A stretch of DNA of 64,000 bases from Burkholderiales bacterium UBA1834 (GTDB lineage Bacteria; Pseudomonadota; Gammaproteobacteria; Burkholderiales; Burkholderiaceae_C), in contig DDJC01000044.1 of the NCBI GenBank assembly GCA_002339015.1, forward strand, positions 4,330-68,329, written 5' to 3'. The notes below the pieces were generated by a model. The model saw only the letters and a program-made list of their open reading frames with translations, made no database searches and had not been told where the DNA came from. Shown piece by piece: positions 44,537 through 55,700 of this stretch. The stretch's first letter is position 1; each line of letters starts with the position of its first letter. A program made the position numbers and the translations under genes.

Positions 44537-45496
44537 TCACTGACTGAGCTGGGTCCAGTTCACGATGGCGTTGTGCACGGCCAGCAGCATGTCGTTCGTG
44601 GGCGCGTGGCCTGCGCCTGGGAACACGTGGAGCACACTGGGCACGCCGAGTTGCTGAAGCCTGTTGTAGGCGATCTGGGATTGGCTCGCGGGCACGATGG
44701 TGTCATTGGTGCCATGGACCAGCACGGTGGGAGACGCGGTGCTGCTCAAGGCAGCCACGGGGGATGCGGCCTGGGCCTTGTGGAGCAACTCAATGACCGT
44801 GGCAGTGTTCGAGAACACCGAGAAGTCGGTGATGCCGAACAGGTTGATTACCGTCCCCAGGGCAGAGAAGTCCGGATAGCCCGGGGGGGGCGTGGCCGTA
44901 TAGGGATCGGGAAGCCCGAAATTGACGGTGCTGAAATCCGTCAGGCACTTTGCAAGGTCCCAGGGGCCGGCCACCGAGACCACAAATTGCACCTTGCTGG
45001 AAACGCCCCATGCATCGGGTTGATTGACGGCGCCCAGCCAGCCGGCAAGCATGCCGCCCGCGGACAGGCCGACGGCGGCGATCCGGTTGCCGTTGATGCC
45101 CAGCAGGGGCGCGTGGTGGCGGAGCACACGGACGATGCTCTGCATGTCATCGATCTGCGCCGGCCATGGACTGGCAGGTGCCGTCCGGTAGCTGGCGCCC
45201 ACGGTCACGTAGCCCGCGTTCGCGTAGAACTGAGCGAACGATGCAACGTCCTGCCGATTGCTGACGCCAAAAGCGCCGCCCGGTATGAACACGATCACGG
45301 GTTTCTGCTGACCCCATGGTGAGGTCGTGGGCATGTAGACATCGAAGGCGACGTCGTTGGCCTTCGGGTCAGGGCTGTTCAGAAACTGCCCCAGCGTGAA
45401 GGTGAAGGTTTGCGCGCTGGCCTGGCCGGCCAGCAGGAGGGTGGACAGTGCTGCGAGGAAGGCCAGTTTGCCCAGCAAACGAATCAAATGGTTCAT
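44537..45496 (-). CDS. secreted alpha/beta hydrolase, paralogue 1
   Basis: The product is 319 residues with a clear signal peptide (LAFLAALSTLLLAGQASA). The BD-FAE/esterase-like fold has an oxyanion motif IPGGAF near 71-76, the nucleophile Ser145 in GLSAGG, acid Asp in VHGTNDTIVP and His in FPGAGHAP. It should hydrolyse esters outside the inner membrane; the substrate is unknown. It is the most diverged of three paralogues in this region (others at 45540 and 62947) and lies 43 bases after paralogue 2 on the same strand. Confidence 0.85.
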   Translation of the reverse strand: MNHLIRLLGKLAFLAALSTLLLAGQASAQTFTFTLGQFLNSPDPKANDVAFDVYMPTTSPWGQQKPVIVFIPGGAFGVSNRQDVASFAQFYANAGYVTVGASYRTAPASPWPAQIDDMQSIVRVLRHHAPLLGINGNRIAAVGLSAGGMLAGWLGAVNQPDAWGVSSKVQFVVSVAGPWDLAKCLTDFSTVNFGLPDPYTATPPPGYPDFSALGTVINLFGITDFSVFSNTATVIELLHKAQAASPVAALSSTASPTVLVHGTNDTIVPASQSQIAYNRLQQLGVPSVLHVFPGAGHAPTNDMLLAVHNAIVNWTQLSQ

Positions 45497-45539
45497 GTTA
45501 GGCGCCCTGAATGGCGGTGATATTGAGGGTAGGGGCTGC

Positions 45540-46499
45540 TTATTCAGGGCTTCCCAGCCAGTTGATGAAGAAGGTATTCATGGGTTGCAGATATTCGATC
45601 GGCACGGTATGGCCCACGTTGAAAAGCTGGATGGTGCATTTACCCGGGGCCACGGCGTTCATGAACTGACAGGATGAGGTGGCCTGAACCGGAGGCACGA
45701 GGGTATCGAGCGTGCCGTGCAGAAACAGCGTGGGAGAGACCGACGAGGTGATTTTCGACACGGGCGAGGCATCCCATGCCTGTGCTGTGCTGGGCAAGGT
45801 GCCGGCGGCGAGGGTTTCCAGGGTGCCGCCAAACAGGCGCATGACGCCGCCCAGCGTGTTGAGGTCTGGATAGGTGTTGTTGGGAGCGCCGTTGGACAGC
45901 CGGAACTTGTCGAGGATGTCTTTGAGATCCCAAGCCCCGCCGATCGAGACGACACGCTGAACCTTGCTGGAATACGTGTTTGATGGATCCCGCACGTCTG
46001 TCGTGCCCAGGTGGCCGACGAGGGTGCCGCCCGAGGACAGACCTACCGCAGCAATGCGGTTGCTGTTGAGGCCCAGGAAGCCCGAGAACTGTCGCATGAG
46101 CCACACGGCAGAGCGCACATCGTCCAACGGAGCGGGCCAGACACCGAAATGAGGATCGGACGGATTGAAATCGGCCGGACGCGGGTAAGGCGGGAGTGCG
46201 CGCCGGGTGGTGCTGACGGTCACGATGCCCTGCTGGGCGTAGTACTCGCAGAAGGGGCGCACCAACTCCGCATCGGCGGTGCCGCCATCGCTGCCGGGCA
46301 CGAACAGGATCCCCGGCTTGCTGTTGCCCCAGGGCGAGGTCGATGGCAGGAACACTTTGATCTGCAGGCCTGGCCGGATGTCGTAGGTGATTTCCTGGAA
46401 AGCGTGCTGTGCCCAGGCGGATGACGACGCCAGCAAAAGCATGCCGATTGACCACAATGCGCGCTGACCTGCCAAGGTCAGGATTTTAAATATTTTCAT
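45540..46499 (-). CDS. secreted alpha/beta hydrolase, paralogue 2
   Basis: The product is 319 residues; the signal peptide ends in SSSAWA. It shares long stretches with the enzyme at 62947 (VRPFCEYYAQ, YSSKVQRVVS, LHGT-DTLVP, GHTV). The nucleophile is Ser155 in GLSSGG; Asp is in GTLDTLVP and His in VGHTV. Unlike its paralogues the oxyanion loop reads VPGSDGG. It is divergent from the giant YD-repeat gene and forms a likely operon with paralogue 1. Confidence 0.85.
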   Translation of the reverse strand: MKIFKILTLAGQRALWSIGMLLLASSSAWAQHAFQEITYDIRPGLQIKVFLPSTSPWGNSKPGILFVPGSDGGTADAELVRPFCEYYAQQGIVTVSTTRRALPPYPRPADFNPSDPHFGVWPAPLDDVRSAVWLMRQFSGFLGLNSNRIAAVGLSSGGTLVGHLGTTDVRDPSNTYSSKVQRVVSIGGAWDLKDILDKFRLSNGAPNNTYPDLNTLGGVMRLFGGTLETLAAGTLPSTAQAWDASPVSKITSSVSPTLFLHGTLDTLVPPVQATSSCQFMNAVAPGKCTIQLFNVGHTVPIEYLQPMNTFFINWLGSPE

Positions 46500-46793
46500 G
46501 GAGATCGATTATTCCTGGATATTGCTTTGAAAAGCCATGGCAGCGTTTTCCGGGATATTTATCCGGAAGCGATGCCTGAGCTGGAAATGGAATGCGGGCT
46601 GGTAGTGCCACCGGCTGAAGCCTACGTGAAAGAATTTGCATATGCAATACAACCCCCTCATTCGAGGGGTGCGCCTAAACTTTTTCTCAAGAATTCGGTT
46701 AACCAGTTAAATCGGTTCGTTTTTTCAATCGAATTAATTCCCGAGTTTCTCGGCCGTGGGCCGTTGGACAAGGGGCAAGCATGGGGAAAGAAA
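46500..46793. promoter_or_regulatory. AT-richer divergent promoter region with hairpin
   Basis: This 294-base gap lies between the minus-strand hydrolase and the giant gene and is richer in A/T than both. It contains CCCCTC-ATTC-GAGGGG (46654-46669), a perfect 6-bp hairpin, and ends with GGGGAAAG before the ATG at 46794. A TTG-initiated frame is open through it (from 46527) but looks non-coding. Confidence 0.55.
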
Positions 46794-49700
46794 ATGGTTG
46801 CGATCGTCGCGGGTTCGGGTTTGGGTCTGTACAACACGTCGCTGGGTCTGCTCGGGCTGGCAGGCCAGGCAGGACAAGCAGGTACGGGACGGTCGGGCGA
46901 TCAGGTCTACATCAACGCCAGCAATGGCAACCTCGTCGTGCGGCAGCAGGACGAGTGGCTGGTTGGTGTCGGCGTGGATGCGCAGCTCCTGCGGACGTAC
47001 AACAGCCAGGCCACCAGCGACGGCGACAACAATGACAACTGGCGTCTCGGATTGAGCCGTCGGGTGATGATTTCCGGGTCGAATGTGGTCAGGGTGGCCG
47101 AGGACGGTTCGCAGACGACCTATTACTACGACGCAGCCTCCGGGCTGTACACCTCGAAGGATGGCGCCGGTGCGCACGATTCGATGGTTCACCTGCCGGC
47201 GACCAACGAGGTGGTCTGGACCGACGGCTCCACTGGCGTGAAGGAGACCTACGCCCTGGACCCGAATGCCGCCGGCCAGTGGCGGCTATCGAAGATCACC
47301 GAGCCTTCGGGGGCTGTGCTCACGCTGGGCTACTCCGGCACGAAGGTGGTGAGCATCGCCACCTCGAACCAGGAGATGGTGCAGATCAACTACTACGAAG
47401 GCACCAACAACATCGAATCGCTGGTCACCTTCTTCAGGGAGAAGAATGACGGCAGCGGCGCCATCAAGGCGATCAAGCGGGTCAGCTACCAGTACAACAA
47501 CAACCGGCTGTCCAAGGTGGTGGTCGATCTGACGCCGGACCGGGTGGATGATGCTGCCTTCTACGAGACCACCTACGAGTACGTCGATGGTACGAGCAAC
47601 AAGCTGAGCCAGATACTCCAGTCCGATGGAAGCGCGCTCATCTTCACGTACGACGGGAACCGGATCAGCGGGTTCGCGGACTGGCGGGGCAGCACGGAGA
47701 ACAGCACCATCAGCACGTTCTCCTACGGCACCAACAAGACCACGGTGACCACCGGCAGCGGCGGCCTCACGCAGGTCACCGAGTTCACCTACGAAACCGC
47801 GGCTGGACAGAACCTCCAGCAACTGCGGGAGCTGAAGGTGCAGGATGGGGCGGGGGGTACCGCGCAGTCGTCGGCCTACCAGTACGACGCGGACGGCAAC
47901 GTCCAGACCATCACCGACGGCCGGGGCAACGTGACGACCTATGGCTACGATGCCTTCGGCAACCGCAACTACGAACGCGATGCCGCGGGCAACGTCATCA
48001 CCAGGGTGTTCAGCACTGACCGCAAGAACCTGTTGCTGAGCGAGACACTCTATGTGGTGCCGGATCCCGACGCTGGCGGCGCGCTGCAGCCATCGGGGCC
48101 GCAGACCACCCGCTACGCCTACGACGCGCAGAGCAATCTGCGCTTCGTCGTGTCGGCAGAGGGGCGGGTCACCGAGCATCGCTACGAAAGCACGACCAAC
48201 GGGCTGGGTCAGCGCACCAGCACCATCCAGTACGCGGCGAACCGCTACACCGTCTCGGGCCTCACGCCCAGTCAGCAACTGCAGCTGTCCGATCTGCAGG
48301 CATGGCTGAGCAGCACGAGCGCACCGGTCAACAAATCGCAGGCCCAGCGCACCGACTTCACCTACGATTTCCGGGGGCAGGTGGACAGGCAGATCACGTA
48401 CGCGGCCCTGGATGCATCGGGCAATGGCGTGGTGTCGGATGGCAGCCAGACCTCCATCCAGTTCGTGTACGACCAGGCGGGTAACCTGCTGCAGTCCATC
48501 GACAGCCGTGGTGATGAACTGGCGACGCGCGACACCGCGTGGGCCCAACTGGTCCGGGGGCAGATGAATCTTCCCGTGACGGCTGCCGGGCTGGACAACA
48601 ACGCGAAGGCCGCGTTGCGTGGCCTGTTCACTACCACGTACCAGTACGACGGCCTGAACCGGCTTATCCTCGTGCGCAACGCTCAGGGCGATACCCAGAC
48701 ACTGTATGTGGATGGTGCGCGCCAGACGCTGGTCGGCCAGGCCAACGGGCTGTGGACGGTCAATGTCTACGACCAAGCCAACCGGCTGCTGAGCAGCCAG
48801 CAGACCACGGTGGCCGGCGCGGATTTTGGCACCACCACCTACACGTACGACATCCTGGGGCGCCTGCGCGCGGTGACTTCGCCGGGAACCGATGCTTCGG
48901 GCCGCAAGGCCTACTACATCTACGACAAGGCCGGGCGCGTGGTGGGCGAGATCGGCCGCGATGGCGCGCTGACGGAAACCATCTACAACGGCAACAGCCA
49001 GGTCGTGCGAAAGATCCGCTACGCCACCCTGCTGGACACCGCATTGGTACCGGGTGATGGCACCAGCCTGACCATGGAGATGGTCAGGCCGCTGGCATTG
49101 CAGGCCGGGGCGGTGAACCGCACTGAGCGCATCCTGTACGACAAGAGTGGCCGGGTGTCCCGCACCATCGATGCGCAGGGCGCCGTGGTCGACTACCAAT
49201 ACGACGGCACGGGTTGGCTGGCCAAGAAGACCGCCTACGCCACGCTGCTGAGCGAAGCCCAGTTGCAGGCATTGGCAACCGCCGAAGCCGCCGGCGAATT
49301 GAACCTGGCCGTGGCCGCCGTTCAATCGAACAGCAAGCCCGCCGTCTCCGTCGATGACCGCAGCACCCGCAGCTACCACGATGCCGAGGGTCTCCTGACG
49401 GGCACCGTCGATGCCGAGAACTATTTCACCAAGTACACCTATGACGACGCGGGCCGCCTGACCGGTATCACGCGTTACGCGAACCCCCTGCAGAACGCGG
49501 CATCGTTGGGCAGCACCATTCCGGGCGTGGGCGCACAGACTGGCGCCTACGTCCTGACCGATGTCCGGGATCAGACGACGACGCAGCTGTACAACGCCAA
49601 GGGGCAGTTGACCGGCGTCATCGATGCCGCCGACTTCCTGACCGAGTTCTCGTACGACACCTCGGGCCGCAAGGTGCTGGAAGTGCGCTACGCCAACATC

Positions 49701-52700
49701 GCCAACCGTCTGGCCGGCACGGCCGTGGCGCAGGTGCGCCCCGTGGCCACCACGGAAGACCGCAAGACCTACTACCAGTACGACTCGGTCGGGCAACTGG
49801 TGGCAGTCGAGCGCCAGCCCGAAGGGCTGATCATCAACCACGTCTACGACTCGGTGGGCAGGCTGCTGCAGACCACCCAGGCGGCGGCTGCGAATGCGCA
49901 GAGCCGCATCGTGCAGCGCCGCTACGATGTCGCTGGCCGCCTGACGAGCGAGCTGAGCGCCCAGGCCAGCGCGAACGTGTCTTCGGACTATGCCGCATGG
50001 CTGGCGGCCAACAGCGGCGCCTCGCAGTCGGCCAAGGACGACAAGGTGGCCGCCTTGTGGGCCACCTACGGTACGCGCTACACCTATGATGCCGCTGGCC
50101 GGATGCTGTCCAGCACCGCACCGGATGGCGTCGGTGCCACGGGGCTGAAGACCCTATACTACTACGATGCACAAGGCCGCGTGGCGTACACCGTCAATGC
50201 GCTCGGAGAAGTTGCCAAGTACGTCTACAACGCCTTCGGTGAACAGATCGAAGCAGGCCGCTACCGTCATCGGCTGTCCGCCTCTTCGAGGGGTGCTGGC
50301 GGTTACGCCAAAACCTTCGCCGCCAGCCTGACAGCGGATTTCCTGGCGAGCTACCAGGTTGACAGTCAGACCGGCTACAACCGCCTTGGCAAGGTCGAGC
50401 TTTCCACGGTGTCAGGCCAGGCTCAGGCCTTCAGCTTCTACAACGCATTCGGAGAGCTTTCCGCCCAGTTGGTGGCCAATGGCACCGGCGTGACCCGGAG
50501 CGATCACCTTTACGACCGGCGCGGCCTGAAGCTCAGCACGAAGGACGACACCGGCGGCGTGGAACGCCTGGTTCAGGCGCAGTACGATGCCTTCGGCCGC
50601 GTGACCAAGACGATCGACGCCAAAGGTGCGGCCAGGACGAGCACTTACGACCGCCTGGGCCGTGAGATCACGACCTTCGACCCGGCCAACGCCTTCACGC
50701 AGACCACCTACGATGCCTTCGGCCGGGTGCTCACCTTCACGGACCGGCAGCTTGCGACCACCACCTACGTCTACGACTCACCCAACCGGAAGTTGACGGC
50801 CACCACGCCTGAAGGCATCCAGACCATCACCGAAAGCAATGTGCACGGCGACGTGGTCAAGGTCACCGTTCAGCACAAGGACAAGGGCCTTTCCACGGTG
50901 GACTCGCTCAGCCGCGTGACCGTGTACGAGTACAACGCCAACGGGAAGGTGACCTCGGTCACCAGTGCCCAGGGAAGCGGTGCGCAGAGTTCAGTCACCA
51001 CGGAGTACGACAAGGCGGGCCGGGTCTTCAAGATCACCGATGCCACCGGCACCGTCACGCAGACCACCTACGATGCGGCCAACCGGGTCATGAAGCGGCA
51101 GGTGGATCCTGCCGGTCTCAATCTCACCACCGAATACTTCTACGACGCCAAGGGGCGCGCCGCCTGGGTCAAGGATGCCAGCGGTGTCTGGACGCAGACT
51201 GAGTACGACAGTCAGGGCCGCGTCCAGGCGGTCACGGTCGATCCACGCAAGGTGCCGCACACGGGCCTGACCTACGATGCGCGCACGCCCCTTGACCTGT
51301 CCACCCTGGTGAACAACCCGGTGGCAGGCGGTGGCCTGGCCCTTCGCACGGAATACACGTACGATGCCGCCAGCCAGGTCGTGACGGTGGCCGAAGGCGT
51401 GAACAGCACGCTGGCGGCCAACGACGTGCAGCGCTATGCGAACGCCCGGATCACCAGCTATGTCTACGATGCGCTGGGACGGCGTGTTGCGGAAGTGCTC
51501 GATCCCAAGCGCACACCCCTGGCGGCTGCAGGGGCGCAAGACCGCCCGGCCGGCATCGAGGCACGTACGACCTACTTGTACGACAAGAATGGCAACGTCA
51601 TTGCCCGGATGGATGCGACGGGCAGCACCACCCGCTACGTCTACAACGACAACAACCAGGTGACGCACACGGTCGACGCGACCGGCGTCGTCACCCAGAA
51701 CACCTACGATGCCGATGGCCGCCTGACGCAGACGCGGCAGTATGCGGGCAAGCTGACACAGAGCACGGGAATCAAGGTCTGGCACCGCGACGGCACGGCG
51801 AGCCAGGTGCAGCGGCCGCTGGGCCGCTTCCTCCTGGGGGACGTGGTCACCGTCACGGTGCGGGCAAAGGCGGCGGACAACACGAGGGCCAGTCTCGCCA
51901 TCGCCAACGCCTCGTTCGTCGGCGCCTCGGTGGACACCAAGTTCGGCACGCGTGACGCGGACGGCTGGCAGACCTTGACGGTCACCTACACGCTGACGAA
52001 GGATGAAGACCTGATCGCCTACCTCGGTGGCGATCGAGATGGGGTGAACTCCAGCGATGGACGCCACGTCATCTACGACAACCTGGTGGTCAACAGCGTG
52101 AAGCGGGCGGGTGTGCTCAACGACACTTTCGATACGCTGACGCTCGACAACCCGCAGGTCGCCACCAGCTACTTCGCCTCAGGTCAGGCCGAACTGACCA
52201 GCTACGTCAGGCTGGACGCGGCCACGCTCACCGACGCACAGATCCGGACTGCCACGGCAGCGCTGGCCAATGCCGACAAGGATCAGACGACCACCTACGT
52301 CTACAACAAGGATGGCAAGCTCACGCACACCGTCGATGCGCTGAACTACGTCACCAAGCATGTCTACGATGCCGCCGGTAACGTGGTTCAGACCACACGA
52401 TTCATCACGGCGCTGTCCGCAGCGCCGACCCCTGCGCAGGTCAATGGCGATGTCAAGTGGTTCGCCGCGGCGGAGCCGGCGACCAACACCAGGGACCGCG
52501 TGGAGCGCTTCGCCTACGACCAGGCCAACCGGCTGATCTGGAGCCTCGATGCGGAAGGCTACGCCACCCAGACACTGTACGAACAGTCGGGCCTCAAGAT
52601 CACCCAGAAGCGCTATGCCAACCCGGTGATCTATGCCGATGGCAACTCGTCACTCAAGATCAACGTGGCGCCCTTGCCGGTGATCACACCGCCGACCTCC

Positions 52701-55700
52701 GGTGCCTACATCGTGAAGGACGATACGAACGACCGCACCCTGGTGCGCCAGCTCGATGCGGTGGGCCGCGAAAAATCCGTGAAGGATGCGGCCGGATACC
52801 TCACGACCAAGAGCTATGACCTCGCGGGCAACCTGAAGTCGGTGACACGGTTCACGGAGGCGAGCAGCCTGACACAGGACGAGACCGACACCGGCAATGC
52901 CATCCAGCGGTTCGAGTACGACAGCGCGGGGAGGGTGATCAAGGCGATCAACGCCGAGGGTGCTGTCACCTTCAATGAATACGACCTCGCGGGCAACCTG
53001 ATCGCCAGCACCGTAGGGTACGGCGGCAGCAGCGCGGTCAAGAGCGTCTACGCCTACGATGGCGCCGGCCGCTTGCTGCAGGAAACCGTTGGCGCTGACA
53101 AGCCCGAGGCGGCCACGACGCGTTACGAGCTCGATGGCGCGGGGCGGCGCACCAAGGTCATCGATCCCCGCGGCATCGAACTGGCCGAAAGCAACTCGGC
53201 ATGGGCCCAGGCGCTCCGCAAGACCCTCATCGGCACCTGGGTGGCGCCGGTGGCCGGATCGAACGACTACCTCAAGCTGCTCAATGCCTATGCGACCCTG
53301 CAGGAATTCGATGCGCGTGGTCAGGTCATCGCCAGCGTCGATGCGCTGGGCGGCAGGACACTGACCGACTACGATGCCTTCGGCAATGCCGTGAAGGTGA
53401 CGGACCCCAGGGGCCAGGTTGGCCATTTCTTCTTCGACCGGCTTGGCCAGAAGACCTGGAGCATCAATCCCCTAGGCTATGCCACGCAGACGGTCTACGA
53501 TGGACTGGGGCAGGTCAACAGCGTCGTGAAGTACAGCACGGCGGTCAGCGGCACCGTGACGCCGGGCCAGCCACCCAAGCTGTTCGACACGCAGCAGGCG
53601 GCCACTTCGGCTAACGCCACCTTCTACATCGTCAAGCAGAGCACCAAGGACGCGACGACCGGCATCGCCTACGACAAGGTGGGTCGCCAGACGGCGATCA
53701 TCGATGCCGAAGGGTTCGGTGAAAGCGCCGTCTTCAACGGCTTCGGCGACAAGGTTAGCTTCACGGCCAAGTCCAGCACGGCGATCACGCTCAACGCCAC
53801 GGGTACCTACACCTATACATACGACAAGCTCGGCCGTGTCCTCACCGAAACGAGCCCCGTGCTCACGAAGGAACTGGACACCGCCGGAAACATCAAGCTC
53901 ACCAACGGCCAGCCCACGATGATGGCCGTCATCACGGCCTTCAAGTACGACAGCCGTGGCAACGTGATCCGCAAGACCGAAGCCCAAGGGCTCGTCGAAC
54001 AGCGCATCACCAACTACACCTACGACAAACAGAACCGGCTGATCGGGCAGACCAAGAACGCCATGACCATGGTCAGCGTGCAGCCCGACGGCACGGCCAC
54101 CCAGACCGCTGGCGTGGTGCCCACCGAGACCCGCAACTACGATGCGCGCGGCAATCTGATCGAGCTCTACACCAACGCCGGAGAGCGCACGCTGTACTAC
54201 TACGACGCGCTCGACCGCCGCGTGGCACAGCTCGTGGCCACAGGCACGCGGGCTGACGGCGTCTATGGCGCCTACGTGGAGTTCGAGTACGACAAGGCCG
54301 GCAACATCGTCAAGCAGTCGGCCTACTCATCGCTGTTGAAGTTGCCGGCCACGCCGGGCGGCGCCGTGCCGAGGGCCGACATCAACACGGCCAGTGACCG
54401 CATCACCTACTTCGAGTACGACGCGAACAACCTGCTGCGTTCGCAGACCATCAAGGACGTCGTGGCTGGCAAGGTCAACGCGGCCACGGGCAACTACGAA
54501 CTCACAGTCCAGGACCTGGTAACGCGCTACACCTACGATGCGGCCGGCAACCAGACCTCGGTCGAAGACGGCCGGGGCAACAAGACCTACTTCTACTACG
54601 ACGCGGCGGGTCAGCGCATCGCGCAGGTCGATGCCGAGAACTACATCACCGTCTGGAGTTACGACGACAAGGGCAATGTCACCCTGGAATCCAAGGCTTC
54701 GACCCGCTGGGCGGGAGCACAGGCCCCGTCCGTGGTAGCCGGCGCCGGATTGCCGGCCGCTGTGGCTGCCAACACGTATGGCGACAAGCGAACGACGGTC
54801 TATACCTACGATCGACTGGGACGGCTGAAGACCCAGACCGTCAAGGCGGCAATGGTGGGGGCTTTCCAGGAGTCGCCAACCCTCATCGTGCCCACGGCCG
54901 TGGACATCACGACCAGCTATGACTACAACGGGCTGGGCGCCGTCATCAAGAAGACGGAAGGCACGGGCGATATCCTGTTGTGGGAATTCGATGCGATGGG
55001 CCGTGAAAAGCGCCGTCGTGGCGCGGAGTACCTCGAGTTCGGTGGCACCGATCTGGTCCGCCGCACGCAGGACACTGAGTACAACGGCCTGGGCAACAAA
55101 CTGCGCAGCATCGAGCAGGACAAGACCCTTGGCACGATCGACAGCAACGACCGCATCACGAACTATTTCTATTCGGAGAACGGCTATCTGACCAAGGAGG
55201 TCGATGCCGCCGGCAATGCGGTAACCTACCAGTACGACATCGCTGGCCGCGTGGCGGCCAGGTCTGTGAGCCGGCAGGATCACGCCGGGGCGTTCTTCAC
55301 CGACACGCTGCTGTACGGCTACGACGTGGCGGGACGCCAAGTCGACCAGTACGTCGTCAGCAAAACGGGCAACAACGCAGCCGTGACGGTGGCAGGGTTG
55401 CAGTTGCGCCGCAACAGCACGCAGTACAGCGCCTTTGGCGATATTGCCAGCAAGTCGTTGAACAGCGAAGTGACGGAAACCGCTACATACGACACAGCTG
55501 GGCGATTGCTTGCGGCCAAGTCTGCGAATGGCGTGCCAACGGTTTACCTGCGGGATGCGTCCGGCAACATCACCTTGACGATCACGCCGCCAGCCGATGA
55601 GCAGACGGCGGCCACCGCATCTGCTTTCGCAGAGTTCTTCCGTGCCGAGGCCTACGACGTCGAGTATATCGGTGCGGCGATCAAAGCCGGCGCCCATGCC

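Noticed and set aside
46527..46793. TTG-started extension of the giant protein by 89 residues
   Set aside because: The DNA is A/T-rich with a hairpin, there is no ribosome site, and GGGGAAAG before the ATG at 46794 gives the N-terminus expected for these proteins.
47286..49841. 851-codon minus-strand frame inside the giant gene
   Set aside because: It is a shadow of the repetitive plus-strand YD coding sequence, with Val/Gly-rich low-complexity translation and no start signal.
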